From SAR86 cluster bacterium (GTDB lineage: Bacteria > Pseudomonadota > Gammaproteobacteria > Pseudomonadales > Pseudohongiellaceae), in the NCBI GenBank assembly GCA_002402175.1, contig NVVJ01000023.1, positions 13,356-47,246 of the forward strand: a stretch of 33,891 nucleotides of DNA, written 5' to 3'. Under the pieces are notes generated by a model. It was not told the DNA's origin. It saw nothing but the letters and a program-made list of their open reading frames with translations, and made no database searches. This document shows positions 8,193-17,047 of the stretch, one piece after another (within the stretch, counting starts at the first letter, position 1; the number at the start of each line of letters is the position of its first letter). The position numbers and the translations under genes are program-made.

Positions 8193-8930
8193 TTAACGAA
8201 ACTTGAAGCCCTGGTCCGCCAGGAATTCTTTCATATGCGGCCTGGCCTTTTCGGACAGTAAAGATGAGACCTGCTCAGTCCAGCTAATACCATGTCCTCC
8301 TCCCGTTCGAGTACGGTAGTATTCACGAATGCGCTCGTCATAATCAGCTATCGCTTGCTTGTCCCCCTCTTCGTTATATACCTCTTGTTTCAGAATTACT
8401 GAAAGTGGCAGGCGCGGCTTAACTTCAGGGTCTTGATCTGGGTAACCCAGGCATAAGCCAAAAACCGGATAAACTCCTTTAGGAAGTTCAAGCAACTTAG
8501 CCACCAATGCAGGATCATTGCGAATACCACCGATATAACAAATACCTAAGCCTTCTGACTCAGCTGCAGTCACCATGCTTTGCGCCATAAGGGCAACGTC
8601 TACAGTCGCTATAACAAAATGTTCCGTGAAGTCACCTTCGAATGCTTTTTCATAGACATCACAATAGTTGCCCGCTCGTTTAAGGTCCGCACAAAACACC
8701 ATAAACTCTGCTGCTGTTTCAACATAAGTTTGCTTGCCTGCCAACTTGGCGATCTGACTGCGCTTTTCCGGGTTGCATACTCTGACAATAGTAGAGCCTT
8801 GCAGAAAGCTGGAAGTTGCCGCCGCCTGCCCTGACTTAACAAGATCATCAAACAATTCAGGAGATATTTCCTGGTCAGTAAACTTTCGAATACTACGATG
8901 CGACTTCAGTAAATCAATCACCGAGTTCAT
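8193..8930 (-). CDS. nfsA: NfsA-type NADPH-dependent flavin nitroreductase
   Basis: A protein of about 245 residues of the nitroreductase family, NfsA/FRP branch. HRSIRKFTDQEIS at the N-terminus binds the FMN phosphate. EGLGICYIGGIRN and VFGLCLGYPDQDPEVKPRLP are branch-specific. The C-terminal part (EYYRTRTGGGHGISWTEQV) holds the NADPH-binding loop of the FRP/NfsA group. The enzyme performs two-electron reduction of nitro compounds, quinones or flavin in the cytoplasm. ATG codons at 8936 and 8930 are both possible; CAGG lies nine bases before the second, so 8930 is used. It is followed by the hydrolase gene's stop 23 bases upstream of its start, and could share that gene's transcript. Confidence 0.85.
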   Translation of the reverse strand: MNSVIDLLKSHRSIRKFTDQEISPELFDDLVKSGQAAATSSFLQGSTIVRVCNPEKRSQIAKLAGKQTYVETAAEFMVFCADLKRAGNYCDVYEKAFEGDFTEHFVIATVDVALMAQSMVTAAESEGLGICYIGGIRNDPALVAKLLELPKGVYPVFGLCLGYPDQDPEVKPRLPLSVILKQEVYNEEGDKQAIADYDERIREYYRTRTGGGHGISWTEQVSSLLSEKARPHMKEFLADQGFKFR

Positions 8931-8953
8931 GTGCATATACCTGTTGAATTAAA

Positions 8954-10162
8954 TTAATGTGAGTCGATCAAATTATCCAGAAACGCGGGGACTACATCGT
9001 TAGCGATATTCGATTCCGCGTTAAACAGCAACACCATACCAATATTGGCGTCCGGCACAAAGGCCATTTCCGACCTGTAACCACGCACGCCGCCTCCATG
9101 GTGAATCACACGCAGACCATTGTAGTCGAATACTCGCCAGCCGGTGGCGTAATACGCTTTCTCGAGCCCCGTCCAGCGATTAAAATAATTCCCTCTTGGC
9201 GTTGATATTATTGGCTCGTGTAGCTGCGCCAAAAAATCTTCGGGTAACACTTCTGGAAACGCCCCAAGGTTAGCTCGCACCCACATGCTCATGTCAAAAA
9301 TACTGGCATTGACACCAGACGCAGGCGCTACTGAATAATACGCAGGATTCATTGTAGTGGTACGCCATCCTCCGCGCACCTGCCGATGAGGTTGAGTTGA
9401 TTCCTGACTTTCCAAATAAGGCTCCATTCCCACAGTAGCCGTGGTCATACCAAGCGGTTTGAATATTTTCTCATAAAGATATTCTTCGTAACTAGAGCCA
9501 GTACTTTGCTCCACCACATCGGCTATTAGTGAAAAGATTACATTTTGATAACCATAGCAATCACCTGGCTGGCATACCGTAGGTATTTCACTAAATTTGG
9601 ATTTTATATTTTCGTAAGCGACTCCGTCGTCAAGCATATTCGAATAGGAGTGAGGCATTAAGCCCGTTGAATGGCTGACTACATGCCTCAATGTTATTGC
9701 CTGAGATACGCTACCCGTACCTATTCTAAGCTGCGGAAATAAATCAACAAGCCTTGCATCCCATGATTGAAGGTGTTGATCTACTAGCATTGTAGCCGCT
9801 GTTCCGGCAAAAGTTTTCGACATTGATGCAATACGAAATATAGAATCAGAATTTACCGGGCTTTCTGTCTCTACGCTTTTGACACCCCAGGTTTGCATGT
9901 GTGAAATGCCATCTCGAGACACTATCGCCAATGCCACACCAGGAATACCCTTTTCCTCGATCGTGCTTTCTACCCAATCGACAAACTCAGTGAAATCGTA
10001 ATTATATGGCTCCTCAGCAAATGATGTTTCAAGAGTGAAGGCACACAATAACAGGGACAAACCCAAGCGCTTAGAGCTTGAAATAGCTCTCCATAACAAG
10101 TCAGCAAAATGCCTGACTGCTTTAAAATGAGAAGGTTTGTTAATATTTATATTGGAAGGCAC
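8954..10162 (-). CDS. serine beta-lactamase-like hydrolase (class C/EstB fold)
   Basis: A protein of 402 residues with a long N-terminal extension, then a hydrophobic signal segment (LGLSLLLCAFTLETSFA, residues 33-49). Catalytic motifs are S113-M-S-K116 in IASMSKTF, Y205-Q-N207 in YGYQN, and HHGGGVRGY near the C-terminus in place of KTG. These mark the serine beta-lactamase, D-peptidase and esterase superfamily. Many relatives act on esters or D-amino-acid peptides, not on antibiotics, and resistance cannot be inferred. The start is GTG at 10162 with no visible Shine-Dalgarno; a start closer to the signal segment is possible. A clear HtrA-side terminator lies 217 bases upstream, so it is probably transcribed from its own promoter. 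Confidence 0.85.
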   Translation of the reverse strand: MPSNININKPSHFKAVRHFADLLWRAISSSKRLGLSLLLCAFTLETSFAEEPYNYDFTEFVDWVESTIEEKGIPGVALAIVSRDGISHMQTWGVKSVETESPVNSDSIFRIASMSKTFAGTAATMLVDQHLQSWDARLVDLFPQLRIGTGSVSQAITLRHVVSHSTGLMPHSYSNMLDDGVAYENIKSKFSEIPTVCQPGDCYGYQNVIFSLIADVVEQSTGSSYEEYLYEKIFKPLGMTTATVGMEPYLESQESTQPHRQVRGGWRTTTMNPAYYSVAPASGVNASIFDMSMWVRANLGAFPEVLPEDFLAQLHEPIISTPRGNYFNRWTGLEKAYYATGWRVFDYNGLRVIHHGGGVRGYRSEMAFVPDANIGMVLLFNAESNIANDVVPAFLDNLIDSH

Positions 10163-10460
10163 TGAGTAAGAGCTTACAAAAGTACTAAAGTGGTAGCCGC
10201 GCTAACACATTTAATGAAATTCAGTTTAGTCACGAAATAAACCTGATCGTTGCAAGAAAAATTCAATGGCGAAAATAGCACGATACAGCCCTAATAGGAA
10301 TGCTAGGGCCGGTAGTAATTACCAATTCGTATACGGTGCCACATTCACAAAATTAGGAGAACGCTAAAGGACTTTTGTAAAAAAAGAACCGACTTAACTC
10401 CCATTAAGCCGGCTAAGGGGGTACATTCTTGTTTAGAGCACAGTCTGTGCATCAAAATAT
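10163..10460. other. intergenic region between htrA-like and hydrolase genes
   Basis: About 300 bases without a gene. It holds the HtrA-side terminator (10379-10412) and a small hairpin with 6-bp arms GCCCTA/TAGGGC at 10288-10309 that has no T-run. The promoter for the hydrolase gene should lie in 10163-10370, but no convincing -35/-10 pair was found by eye. Confidence 0.5.
10379..10412 (-). terminator. rho-independent terminator of the htrA-like gene
   Basis: On the minus strand a stem CCGGCTTAA / TTAAGTCGG (one mismatch, 6-base loop) spans 10389-10412 and is followed directly by TTCTTTTTTT at 10379-10388. It lies 48 bases past the stop of the protease gene. Confidence 0.8.
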
Positions 10461-11567
10461 TCAATCGCCAATAGTGGCCTGTAAAGTTTCACGCTCACCA
10501 TTTCGATAAAGCACCAGAGTGACTTCCTGCCCTTGCAGCATCAAGCCGACTCTATTGCGCAAATCACGGCCACTAGCAACTGACTGTCCGGCTATTTCGA
10601 CAATGATGTCGGAAACTTCTAATCCCGCACGCTCTGCAGCGCTATTAGTTTTCACGCTAGTAACCAACGCCCCGGCGCTAATATTCAAATTTAACGCGGA
10701 AACTATAGCGGGGGTCGTATCCGTGATTGTCACGCCTAACAGGCCGCGGCGAACTTCACCATCACGTTTCAGATGTTCAATTACCGCGAAGACCATATTT
10801 CCAGGGACCGCAAATCCAATGCCATTGCTACCACCATTGCCACTAATGATCGCTGTGTTGATTCCGATTAGGTTTCCTTCCATATCAACCAATGCGCCAC
10901 CTGAATTACCTAGATTAATGGCGGCGTCTGTCTGAATGAAATCTTCATACCTGTCATTACTGATTCCAGAGCGTCCCAGTGCGCTCACTATCCCTGAGGT
11001 TACGCTCTGGCCGATTCCAAAAGGATTCCCTATTGCCACAACATAGTCGCCAACCTGAACACTGCTCACATCTGCAAACTTGATTTCTGACAGGTCGTCA
11101 CCTTCAATTTGTAGAAGCGCGATATCCGTACCATCATCACTTCCCAGTAATTTTGCCTGCATACTTCGACCATCGCTTAACTGCACCATAATTGTTGAAG
11201 CACCCTCAACAACATGGTGATTAGTAACGATTAGCCCATCTCTAGCATCTACAATCACGCCAGAGCCTGACCCCGTTGCATAGGGCTGTTGGATTCTTTC
11301 ACTCCCAGCATTAGGCAAAGCATCGAAATATCGTCTCACTCTCTCTGGCATTTGCTCAGAGTTAACCGATGATTGGACTCCACTCGAGAGGTATTTCACT
11401 ACACGAATGCTAACCACCGCCGGTATGATTTTTTCCAGCATTGGTGCCAGCGTAGGAATACCTTGCTGCAAAGCATTTGGGCTAATAGCCTGGCTTTGGA
11501 TTGACACAAGAAAAAGAATTGTCAGGCAAATATACTGCGTGGGTTTTAGTGATAACTGATGTCTCAT
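10461..11567 (-). CDS. HtrA-family serine protease with one PDZ domain
   Basis: A 368-residue periplasmic protease. A signal peptide (YICLTILFLVSIQSQA) is followed by a trypsin-like domain with the catalytic triad H118 (TNHHVV), D148 (TDIALL) and S222 (GNSGGAL), then a single PDZ domain (residues 275-368, GLLGVTITD to LVLYRNGE). DegP and DegQ have two PDZ domains and DegS has one with a membrane anchor; here the hydrophobic segment ends in AQA-like residues, so it could be cleaved or act as an anchor. It degrades or senses misfolded envelope proteins. The ATG at 11567 is chosen over the TTG at 11573 because AGGAGG lies seven bases before it. The divergent neighbour is a CadC-like regulator. 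Confidence 0.92.
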   Translation of the reverse strand: MRHQLSLKPTQYICLTILFLVSIQSQAISPNALQQGIPTLAPMLEKIIPAVVSIRVVKYLSSGVQSSVNSEQMPERVRRYFDALPNAGSERIQQPYATGSGSGVIVDARDGLIVTNHHVVEGASTIMVQLSDGRSMQAKLLGSDDGTDIALLQIEGDDLSEIKFADVSSVQVGDYVVAIGNPFGIGQSVTSGIVSALGRSGISNDRYEDFIQTDAAINLGNSGGALVDMEGNLIGINTAIISGNGGSNGIGFAVPGNMVFAVIEHLKRDGEVRRGLLGVTITDTTPAIVSALNLNISAGALVTSVKTNSAAERAGLEVSDIIVEIAGQSVASGRDLRNRVGLMLQGQEVTLVLYRNGERETLQATIGD

Positions 11568-11808
11568 TTGCAAACCTCCTCGAAAGACTAGGCTCCACTT
11601 TTCAAACGTAGCAGAAGCCTCGATGTAGAGAATTTAGAGTGAGATGCGACGAAATACCTGAATTTGCGATGAATATAATGTCCAGAAAACCTGTGGAGGG
11701 AGAAAATCTAACTTTAGGCGGTCTTATTAGAATAGAATAAACTCATCAAGATTCTGGAAATATGTCCATAATCTTATTATCGCGAATCATTAGGGCAACA
11801 TACCGACT

Positions 11809-12858
11809 ATGACAAGCAAGTTTCTAATTGATCAAATAATGAAAAGTCCTTCTCCTTTACTGACGCAGGACTTCTATCTAGGCGACTGGCTGGTTTGCCC
11901 GAGCTTGAATCGTCTACAACATCGCTTTACATCGTTAGAGCGGCAGCTAGAGCCTCGGCTACTTCACCTGCTTTGCTATATGGCTAACAATAGCAATCAA
12001 GTATTTACCCGAAAGGAATTAGTTCAGGAGCTATGGCCCAAAGTTGTAGTCAACGAGAATTCTTTAACGCGCGCGATATCCGAATTACGTAAGCAGCTTA
12101 GCTCACCTGATTCGGTCAATAACTCGACCTTACATTACATCGAAACCATTCCTAAAAAGGGCTACCGATTGGCCCCGGCTGTGGTCACTGAGATTGCTGA
12201 CAATACAGCAACACTTGAGCCTCAAAGTACTCGATTTCATCGCCCGCCATCTGCGCCGGCAAGCTCGCTTTGGGCAGTAATATTTTCAAAAACATTTTCA
12301 AAACCAGTTTTTAACATTACATTAAATTCAACGGTAGTTTCAGCATTGAGTTTAAGTTTCATACTGGGTTTCATTTTCATTTTGCAGAACTCGGTCATCC
12401 CTACTGAAGAATATTCAATTGCCCAAATTAGCGATGAACTACTCGAAAACAAACCCGAATATTTTGGCGGGAAGGTCACCTTAAGTAATATGGATAATTC
12501 TCTGCTTGATATCGATTCAATTGCCAAACCGATTATTTCGATCGATGAAAAACAGTTTGCGTACATTCAATATGACGCAAACGGCTCTACTATTTTTCTC
12601 GGTGATTTAAGTATGAAAAACGAACCGCTTCCCGTATTCAACAGCAATAAATATCTATTTAATCTCGCCTGGGCACCCGTAGGCAATAATTTGTTGTTTG
12701 CGATGAAGCCGGTGGTTGCCACGACGGCTATTTATATTTCTTCAAACCACGGTGCCGAATTGCTTATGTTAAATCTGGAAACCTTTCAAACAAGTCGACT
12801 GGTGCAGGAATCAATTCCGGTCGAAGAAAAACCGGCAAGCAAGTCTAATCTCACCTAA
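11809..12858 (+). CDS. CadC/ToxR-like membrane transcription regulator
   Basis: A protein of 349 residues. Residues 20-125 form an OmpR-type winged helix (VFTRKELVQELWPKVVVNEN, LTRAISELRKQL, YIETIPKKGYRL). One membrane helix follows at about 183-204 (VVSALSLSFILGFIFILQ), and the rest is periplasmic. That part has two or three beta-propeller-like segments (FAYIQYDANGSTIFLGDLS, FNLAWAPVGNNLLFA), as in the PD40/TolB repeats of longer relatives. It ends early, with a polar tail, so the propeller is incomplete compared with typical members. Such proteins bind promoter DNA while sensing the envelope. It is divergent from the HtrA gene across 241 bases, which suggests that gene as a target; this is inference. 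Confidence 0.82.
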   Translation: MTSKFLIDQIMKSPSPLLTQDFYLGDWLVCPSLNRLQHRFTSLERQLEPRLLHLLCYMANNSNQVFTRKELVQELWPKVVVNENSLTRAISELRKQLSSPDSVNNSTLHYIETIPKKGYRLAPAVVTEIADNTATLEPQSTRFHRPPSAPASSLWAVIFSKTFSKPVFNITLNSTVVSALSLSFILGFIFILQNSVIPTEEYSIAQISDELLENKPEYFGGKVTLSNMDNSLLDIDSIAKPIISIDEKQFAYIQYDANGSTIFLGDLSMKNEPLPVFNSNKYLFNLAWAPVGNNLLFAMKPVVATTAIYISSNHGAELLMLNLETFQTSRLVQESIPVEEKPASKSNLT

Positions 12859-12945
12859 GCCCTTCTATACACTTTCCCAGCACTACCTCGATCTCTTCTA
12901 GAAAATGATCTGCATCGATTCTAACTGGAATTGATAAGGGCATAA

Positions 12946-13869
12946 CTAGTGACCAGGCGGCGCTATAATGGTTGCCAAATAAGATGTGAGTATAAAAATA
13001 AGCGACGCACAGAACATTTCGACACGAATTGATGTTCTGATTTTTTCTGCGCTGTTCTGGGCGACTATCTGAGGAACTAAGACCATTTTGTTTATAGCTG
13101 CCACACACAATATGGCCACTACCATTACCAACTTAGCCACCAGAGACAAACCGTAGGCTGTGGAAAACAGCTCACTACTTATACCTACTAGTTGTAAAAG
13201 CATCAAAACACCCGCAACCACTAGCACAATCAAAATTACGATCGCACTATCACCAAACTTTTTCATTATCTGTTGCAGTAAAGCCATGTCTGCGGTTTGC
13301 GTGATTTTCAGCAATGGATACAAGGAACCTATCCATGCAGACATTGCCATCACATGAAGCACTACAGCAAGTTGAGCTGTCGTACTAAGAATGGACACGT
13401 GTCCACCTACTTTAAAGCTGAGTGCTATTAGAAATATAGCTATAAGGCTTCGCGACATCAGCACGCGAAAAAATGTAATACCTGGGGCCTGAGTTAGCCG
13501 ATTTATTTTGCGAAGCATCAAGCTCGCTGTGACCAGTGCGACCACAAAGCCTGCCAATCTCAAAAAAGTGACGTCACCAAGCGAAGTGTCTAACAGAAGC
13601 GAAACCATGCCCCAATCAAACATGCCCCGAAGGCCACTACCGTTAATCACGCCAACTTGAACAAGAAAATTAAGAACTACCGCTTGAAAGCCAAGTGCTG
13701 AGCCGAGAATAATATAGAGGAGATTTGAACTAAGCGCGCGTCGACTGCCATCGGAAAACCGCCAGGCACACAAGCTGCCACCGGCAATGCTGGCAGTTCC
13801 CAGGTAAAGAAACCATTTACAAACAAGACTGGCGAATTCCCAGCTATCTGGGAATGTGAATGCATCCAA
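12946..13869 (-). CDS. copD: CopD-family copper transport membrane protein
   Basis: A protein of 307 residues with about eight membrane helices and the CopD domain in the second half (LAVVLHVMAMSAWIGSLYPL, SLVAKLVMVVAILCVAAINK). CopD proteins work with periplasmic CopC in copper uptake or handling across the inner membrane. The TTG at 13869 lies 11 bases after the copC stop and has no obvious Shine-Dalgarno, so translational coupling is likely. The next in-frame Met is too far in. It converges on the CadC-like gene with an 87-base gap. The pair is small compared with the four-gene copABCD of plasmids, as is common for chromosomal copCD. Confidence 0.88.
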   Translation of the reverse strand: MDAFTFPDSWEFASLVCKWFLYLGTASIAGGSLCAWRFSDGSRRALSSNLLYIILGSALGFQAVVLNFLVQVGVINGSGLRGMFDWGMVSLLLDTSLGDVTFLRLAGFVVALVTASLMLRKINRLTQAPGITFFRVLMSRSLIAIFLIALSFKVGGHVSILSTTAQLAVVLHVMAMSAWIGSLYPLLKITQTADMALLQQIMKKFGDSAIVILIVLVVAGVLMLLQLVGISSELFSTAYGLSLVAKLVMVVAILCVAAINKMVLVPQIVAQNSAEKIRTSIRVEMFCASLIFILTSYLATIIAPPGH

Positions 13870-13880
13870 AGCTATATCAA

Positions 13881-14360
13881 CTAGTGTGGGTTGGCGTCGC
13901 CATGTCCATGACCTGCATCACCATGAGCTGCATCGCCATGTCCTGCATCGCCATGTTCATGACCTTCTCCTGCTTCATGTCCGCTATGGCTAGCAGAAGC
14001 ATCAGGGTCAACGACAAAACTGTAAGAATTAGTCACCGCATGCCCGTCTGCACCAATTACAGCCCAGTTTACTGTAAAAGCACCAGGGTGCATTCCCGGT
14101 GTTTCAATAACATATGCCGCTTGAGGCTCGGAGTTAACTTCAAATGAAGTCGGCATCTCATGCCCTACACCCATCAGCTCCAGTTTAAGTAATTTAACCG
14201 GGCCATTGAAAACCAGATTAATGTGAGCAGGCCCTTGATTAACGATAGCACCATCACCAGGAGTTGCCGTTTCTAAAGCGGTATGAGCAAATGTTGAAGT
14301 TGAAACCAGAAACGCAAATCCGGCACATATCAACGAACGAAAAGCAGTTGATAATTTCAT
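13881..14360 (-). CDS. copC: CopC periplasmic copper-binding protein with His-rich tail
   Basis: A protein of 159 residues. After a signal peptide (ICAGFAFLVSTSTFA) the mature protein starts HTALETATPGDG, with the N-terminal His that binds copper. The fold continues with VNQGPAHINLVF, VKLLKLELMG and WAVIGADGHAVTNSYSFVV, which keeps the second His in DGH. The last 36 residues contain nine His in tandem units such as AGHGDAAHGDAGHGHG, an addition not found in classical CopC and likely to bind extra metal. The underlying DNA is an imperfect tandem repeat at about 13895-13965. The ATG follows GAGG by seven bases. copD follows directly. It is the only CopC-fold gene of three in the window that keeps both ligands. 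Confidence 0.9.
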   Translation of the reverse strand: MKLSTAFRSLICAGFAFLVSTSTFAHTALETATPGDGAIVNQGPAHINLVFNGPVKLLKLELMGVGHEMPTSFEVNSEPQAAYVIETPGMHPGAFTVNWAVIGADGHAVTNSYSFVVDPDASASHSGHEAGEGHEHGDAGHGDAAHGDAGHGHGDANPH

Positions 14361-14480
14361 AGTGGAACCTCATTCTATTACTTGAGAAAAATCGTTGAGA
14401 TTAGTTTAAACAGTCTCTATTGCCTGAATTATCGCAGTTTTATCAAAAATACGCGAATTCGTGAAATGCCTGAACCCAGA

Positions 14481-15197
14481 CTATTTACGCTGCCATACAT
14501 GATTTAATGGCGACAAGGTGATTTCATCAAAAACTGTGCCGAGTCTGGCTTCAATTATAGTGACCAAAATTTCTGCTATATCGTCTGGCTCGATAGCATT
14601 TTCTGGCTCAGAACCGGGCTCAAAATGCAGCTCATCAAAAAATGGCGTGCGCACAGCCCCTGGGTTAATTATGGTTACTCTGACACCAGATTTGCCACAT
14701 TCCTCTCTCAATGCCTGCGCAAAGCCGCGGACAGCAAATTTACTGGCACAATAAATACTACCTTGCCTAGAACCCTTCAACGCCGCTTCTGAACCAGTAA
14801 AAATAATATCGCCGTAGCCCTGCTTTTTCAGTAGGGGTAAAAATGATTTGGTGATTATTGCGTGACTGATGAAATTGGTATCCATAACCAGGCGAATATC
14901 ATTTACAGACAATTGCTCCAGGTTACCCATCTTTCCCAATCCTGCGTTGTTTATTAAGGCTTTAACTGGGATATCAATATTAGATACAATCTGAGATATA
15001 GCATCTTGCAACTTGGAAATATTTGCAATATCCATTGATTCATATGAAAAATTTTTGTGCTCAATGGCCGTTTGTTCCAATTCTCGGGCAATGCCCAGCA
15101 CCTGGTATCCTTGCTCAAGCATCGCTTTACTCATGGACAAGCCAATGCCAGATGTCGCACCGCTTATAACAACTAACTGCTTTGATTTATCCAACAT
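14481..15197 (-). CDS. short-chain dehydrogenase/reductase
   Basis: A protein of 238 residues of the classical SDR type. It has the nucleotide-binding SGATSGIGLSMSKAM, the NNAGLGKMGNL motif, the catalytic Ser in IIFTGSEAALKG and YCASK. Substrate cannot be assigned. The second of two adjacent ATG codons (15197) is preferred, as AGAGG lies five bases before it. It is the last gene of a four-gene minus-strand operon, 23 bases after the radical SAM gene. SDRs in such a setting could reduce a carbonyl made by the neighbours, but that is speculation. Confidence 0.85.
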   Translation of the reverse strand: MLDKSKQLVVISGATSGIGLSMSKAMLEQGYQVLGIARELEQTAIEHKNFSYESMDIANISKLQDAISQIVSNIDIPVKALINNAGLGKMGNLEQLSVNDIRLVMDTNFISHAIITKSFLPLLKKQGYGDIIFTGSEAALKGSRQGSIYCASKFAVRGFAQALREECGKSGVRVTIINPGAVRTPFFDELHFEPGSEPENAIEPDDIAEILVTIIEARLGTVFDEITLSPLNHVWQRK

Positions 15198-15220
15198 CAT
15201 TTCCTCTCAGTTAAAGCTTT

Positions 15221-16207
15221 TCAGGCACAGCGATAATACTGCCGCCTGGAAATAAACTCGAATAGCATCTTCTCAATGATCTCGACATTTTCACTCTCCT
15301 TTTCGCAGCGCAATGACATCATTCCTCCGCTTGATGCAATCGGCCTGGCAAATAGGGGTTCATCTGGATACAGCTTTACTATGCGCTTATAGAAGTCTGC
15401 TGGCATTCTAAATAACCCAATGCTGACTGAATGCAGCGCAGACACATCGAGTTTATCAAAAACATCCCTGAACAATTTCTGGTATGCCTCTTCAAAACCC
15501 TGATCAAATATGACCGGCTCAAACCGAATAGCAATTTTCCAGCCCGCTTGTTGTAACTTATAAAGCGCTTCGATTCTCTTAGTTATAGAAGGGACTTTAT
15601 GTTCCCATTGATCGGAGGCTTCACGTGCTGTAAAGCTCATGGCAATAATGCAATTCGTAATCGGGGGCATCTCCAGAAGCGTTCTTATCTGGGTGCTTTT
15701 GGTACGGATTTCAAGAGTTGCCTCAGGATGCCTTGCAAAAACTGGTATAAAATACTCACAGAAGTTACTTACCGGCTCTAACGCCAAACTATCGCAGTCG
15801 TAACCACTGTAGTAAGCACCTGATCCACCATTTTCCGCGATGGTTTCTGACAATGCTGTCTCAAAATCCTGATAGTTTGTAAACAATACGTAATTAGCCG
15901 AATCATACATGCCCTGTAGAAAACAATAACGACAGTCATAGACACAGTTCAACATATGAGAAAAGTAATAACCTGGGCCGCTATCAAAGCCGTAACCTTC
16001 AGGTGCCGGCAGTACAAGCTTCCCATGTTTACGAGCAAGTATTAAGGCTGGTGATTTTTTCTGTAGACGAAAGTTTTGCGCTTTACGATTGAATATTTCT
16101 CCATATCGCTCGCAACGTATCTGAGGAATCCCTGAAAATCGAGAAAGTATTCGATCAACTCTTTCGGTATTCGCCACTTCCTCTTCAATGTAAATAGCTG
16201 AAAACAT
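15221..16207 (-). CDS. SPL-family radical SAM protein
   Basis: A protein of 328 residues related to spore photoproduct lyase (COG1533). The iron-sulfur cluster site is C88-x3-C92-x2-C95 in NCVYDCRYCFLQGMY. A following DSLALEPVS block and EIRTKSTQIRTLL, RFEPVIFDQGF and FRMPADFYKRI are typical of the non-spore-forming branch. The true lyase repairs UV thymine dimers of spores; this organism is unlikely to make spores, so its substrate is unknown. A Cys138 near the position of the hydrogen donor of Bacillus SPL is present, but its equivalence is not certain. Its ATG shares one base with the stop of the preceding nucleoside phosphorylase-like gene (TAATG), which argues for tight coupling. Confidence 0.88.
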   Translation of the reverse strand: MFSAIYIEEEVANTERVDRILSRFSGIPQIRCERYGEIFNRKAQNFRLQKKSPALILARKHGKLVLPAPEGYGFDSGPGYYFSHMLNCVYDCRYCFLQGMYDSANYVLFTNYQDFETALSETIAENGGSGAYYSGYDCDSLALEPVSNFCEYFIPVFARHPEATLEIRTKSTQIRTLLEMPPITNCIIAMSFTAREASDQWEHKVPSITKRIEALYKLQQAGWKIAIRFEPVIFDQGFEEAYQKLFRDVFDKLDVSALHSVSIGLFRMPADFYKRIVKLYPDEPLFARPIASSGGMMSLRCEKESENVEIIEKMLFEFISRRQYYRCA

Positions 16208-17046
16208 TATTTCTGCGTACCCGTTAATAACTGATCTGCTAAACCTGATTCCAGGCCGGTTATTATTAGCTTAGCCGTTGTGCACGAGCTTAACACTCTG
16301 GATTGTAAATCCTTCTGCAATCCCAGAGCGATATAACGCTGACATACTTTCTTTAACTGAACTATTTGGGTGGCACTGAATCTACATTTTGCACTGAGCT
16401 GATGGTACTCATCCGGTAATTGATAAATACGGTTATAGTCATTAACAAGAGCTTTAAGTTTGCCTAATATCATGAGGATATTTTCTTCTTGAGAGCTTAT
16501 CCACTCGGGAATCATATCCAGATTGACATTGTGTACATGATTTCTGGGATTATCCGATATGATTTTGAACACCTGAACCAGTTCGGATGTGACAAATCGA
16601 GAGGCACTTGAGTAAAAGCCAGTCGCCTCCATTTCGTAAGCGGCATTTAGGGGATATTCCAATTCCGGTTTATCTACGGTTATAACATCGCTGGTATTAA
16701 TGCCTGAAATCGACATGGGAGGATAGAAACTGCGCCCGGTTGCATAATCAGTTAGTTTTTGAGCCAACACACCTGATCCTAATTCTGCGTTTTGATGCCC
16801 GGCGATTCCGATATTCAACCAGGCTCTTACATTATTCTTTTCGTTTTCCTGTCTGGCGGCCAGGTAGGCAGTTGCCGCTGCCGCTGCTATTTTTCCCATA
16901 CCAGAAACAATAAGACATTCGCCTTGATCATTTTTATACAAAGGGAATGTCGTTGATGTTGTGCACTTTTTCATACGCAAAAGCTTAAGCAACGGTTTTG
17001 CCTCAATGCTGTGAGCAACGACAATATTTAGTTCTATACTTGTCAA
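16207..17046 (-). CDS. nucleoside phosphorylase/nucleosidase-like protein
   Basis: A protein of about 279 residues of the PNP/MTAN superfamily. Recognisable are SIEAKPLLKLL, VSGMGKIAAAAATAYL, WLNIGIAGHQNAELG, the substrate-binding AAYEMEATGFYSSASRF and the catalytic Asp region VFKIISDNP. A C-terminal extension of 90 residues is unusual for the family. An ATG at 17067 would overlap the upstream glycosyltransferase by 20 bases; AGGAG sits seven bases before a TTG at 17046, just after that gene's stop, so TTG is preferred. MTAN-type enzymes clear 5'-deoxyadenosine, which inhibits radical SAM enzymes, and the next gene encodes one. That link is inference, and the true substrate may be another nucleoside. 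Confidence 0.78.
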   Translation of the reverse strand: MTSIELNIVVAHSIEAKPLLKLLRMKKCTTSTTFPLYKNDQGECLIVSGMGKIAAAAATAYLAARQENEKNNVRAWLNIGIAGHQNAELGSGVLAQKLTDYATGRSFYPPMSISGINTSDVITVDKPELEYPLNAAYEMEATGFYSSASRFVTSELVQVFKIISDNPRNHVHNVNLDMIPEWISSQEENILMILGKLKALVNDYNRIYQLPDEYHQLSAKCRFSATQIVQLKKVCQRYIALGLQKDLQSRVLSSCTTAKLIITGLESGLADQLLTGTQK

Positions 17047-17047
17047 C

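Noticed and set aside
8954..10162. Antibiotic-resistance beta-lactamase
   Set aside because: The SxxK and YxN motifs are shared with many esterases and D-peptidases, and the KTG box is replaced by HHGG. Sequence does not support a resistance claim.
12859..12945. Continuation of the CadC-like regulator past its stop
   Set aside because: None of the other frames resembles propeller sequence, and the polar tail reads as a natural end, so no frameshift is claimed.
13860..14147. A plus-strand open frame of 95 codons rich in Met, Ser and Cys across copC
   Set aside because: It is antisense to the His-rich tail of copC; the repetitive look is produced by the copC repeats, and it has no ribosome binding site.
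15221..16207. Genuine spore photoproduct lyase
   Set aside because: Gammaproteobacteria do not sporulate, and the operon context (glycosyltransferase, nucleosidase, SDR) does not fit DNA repair.
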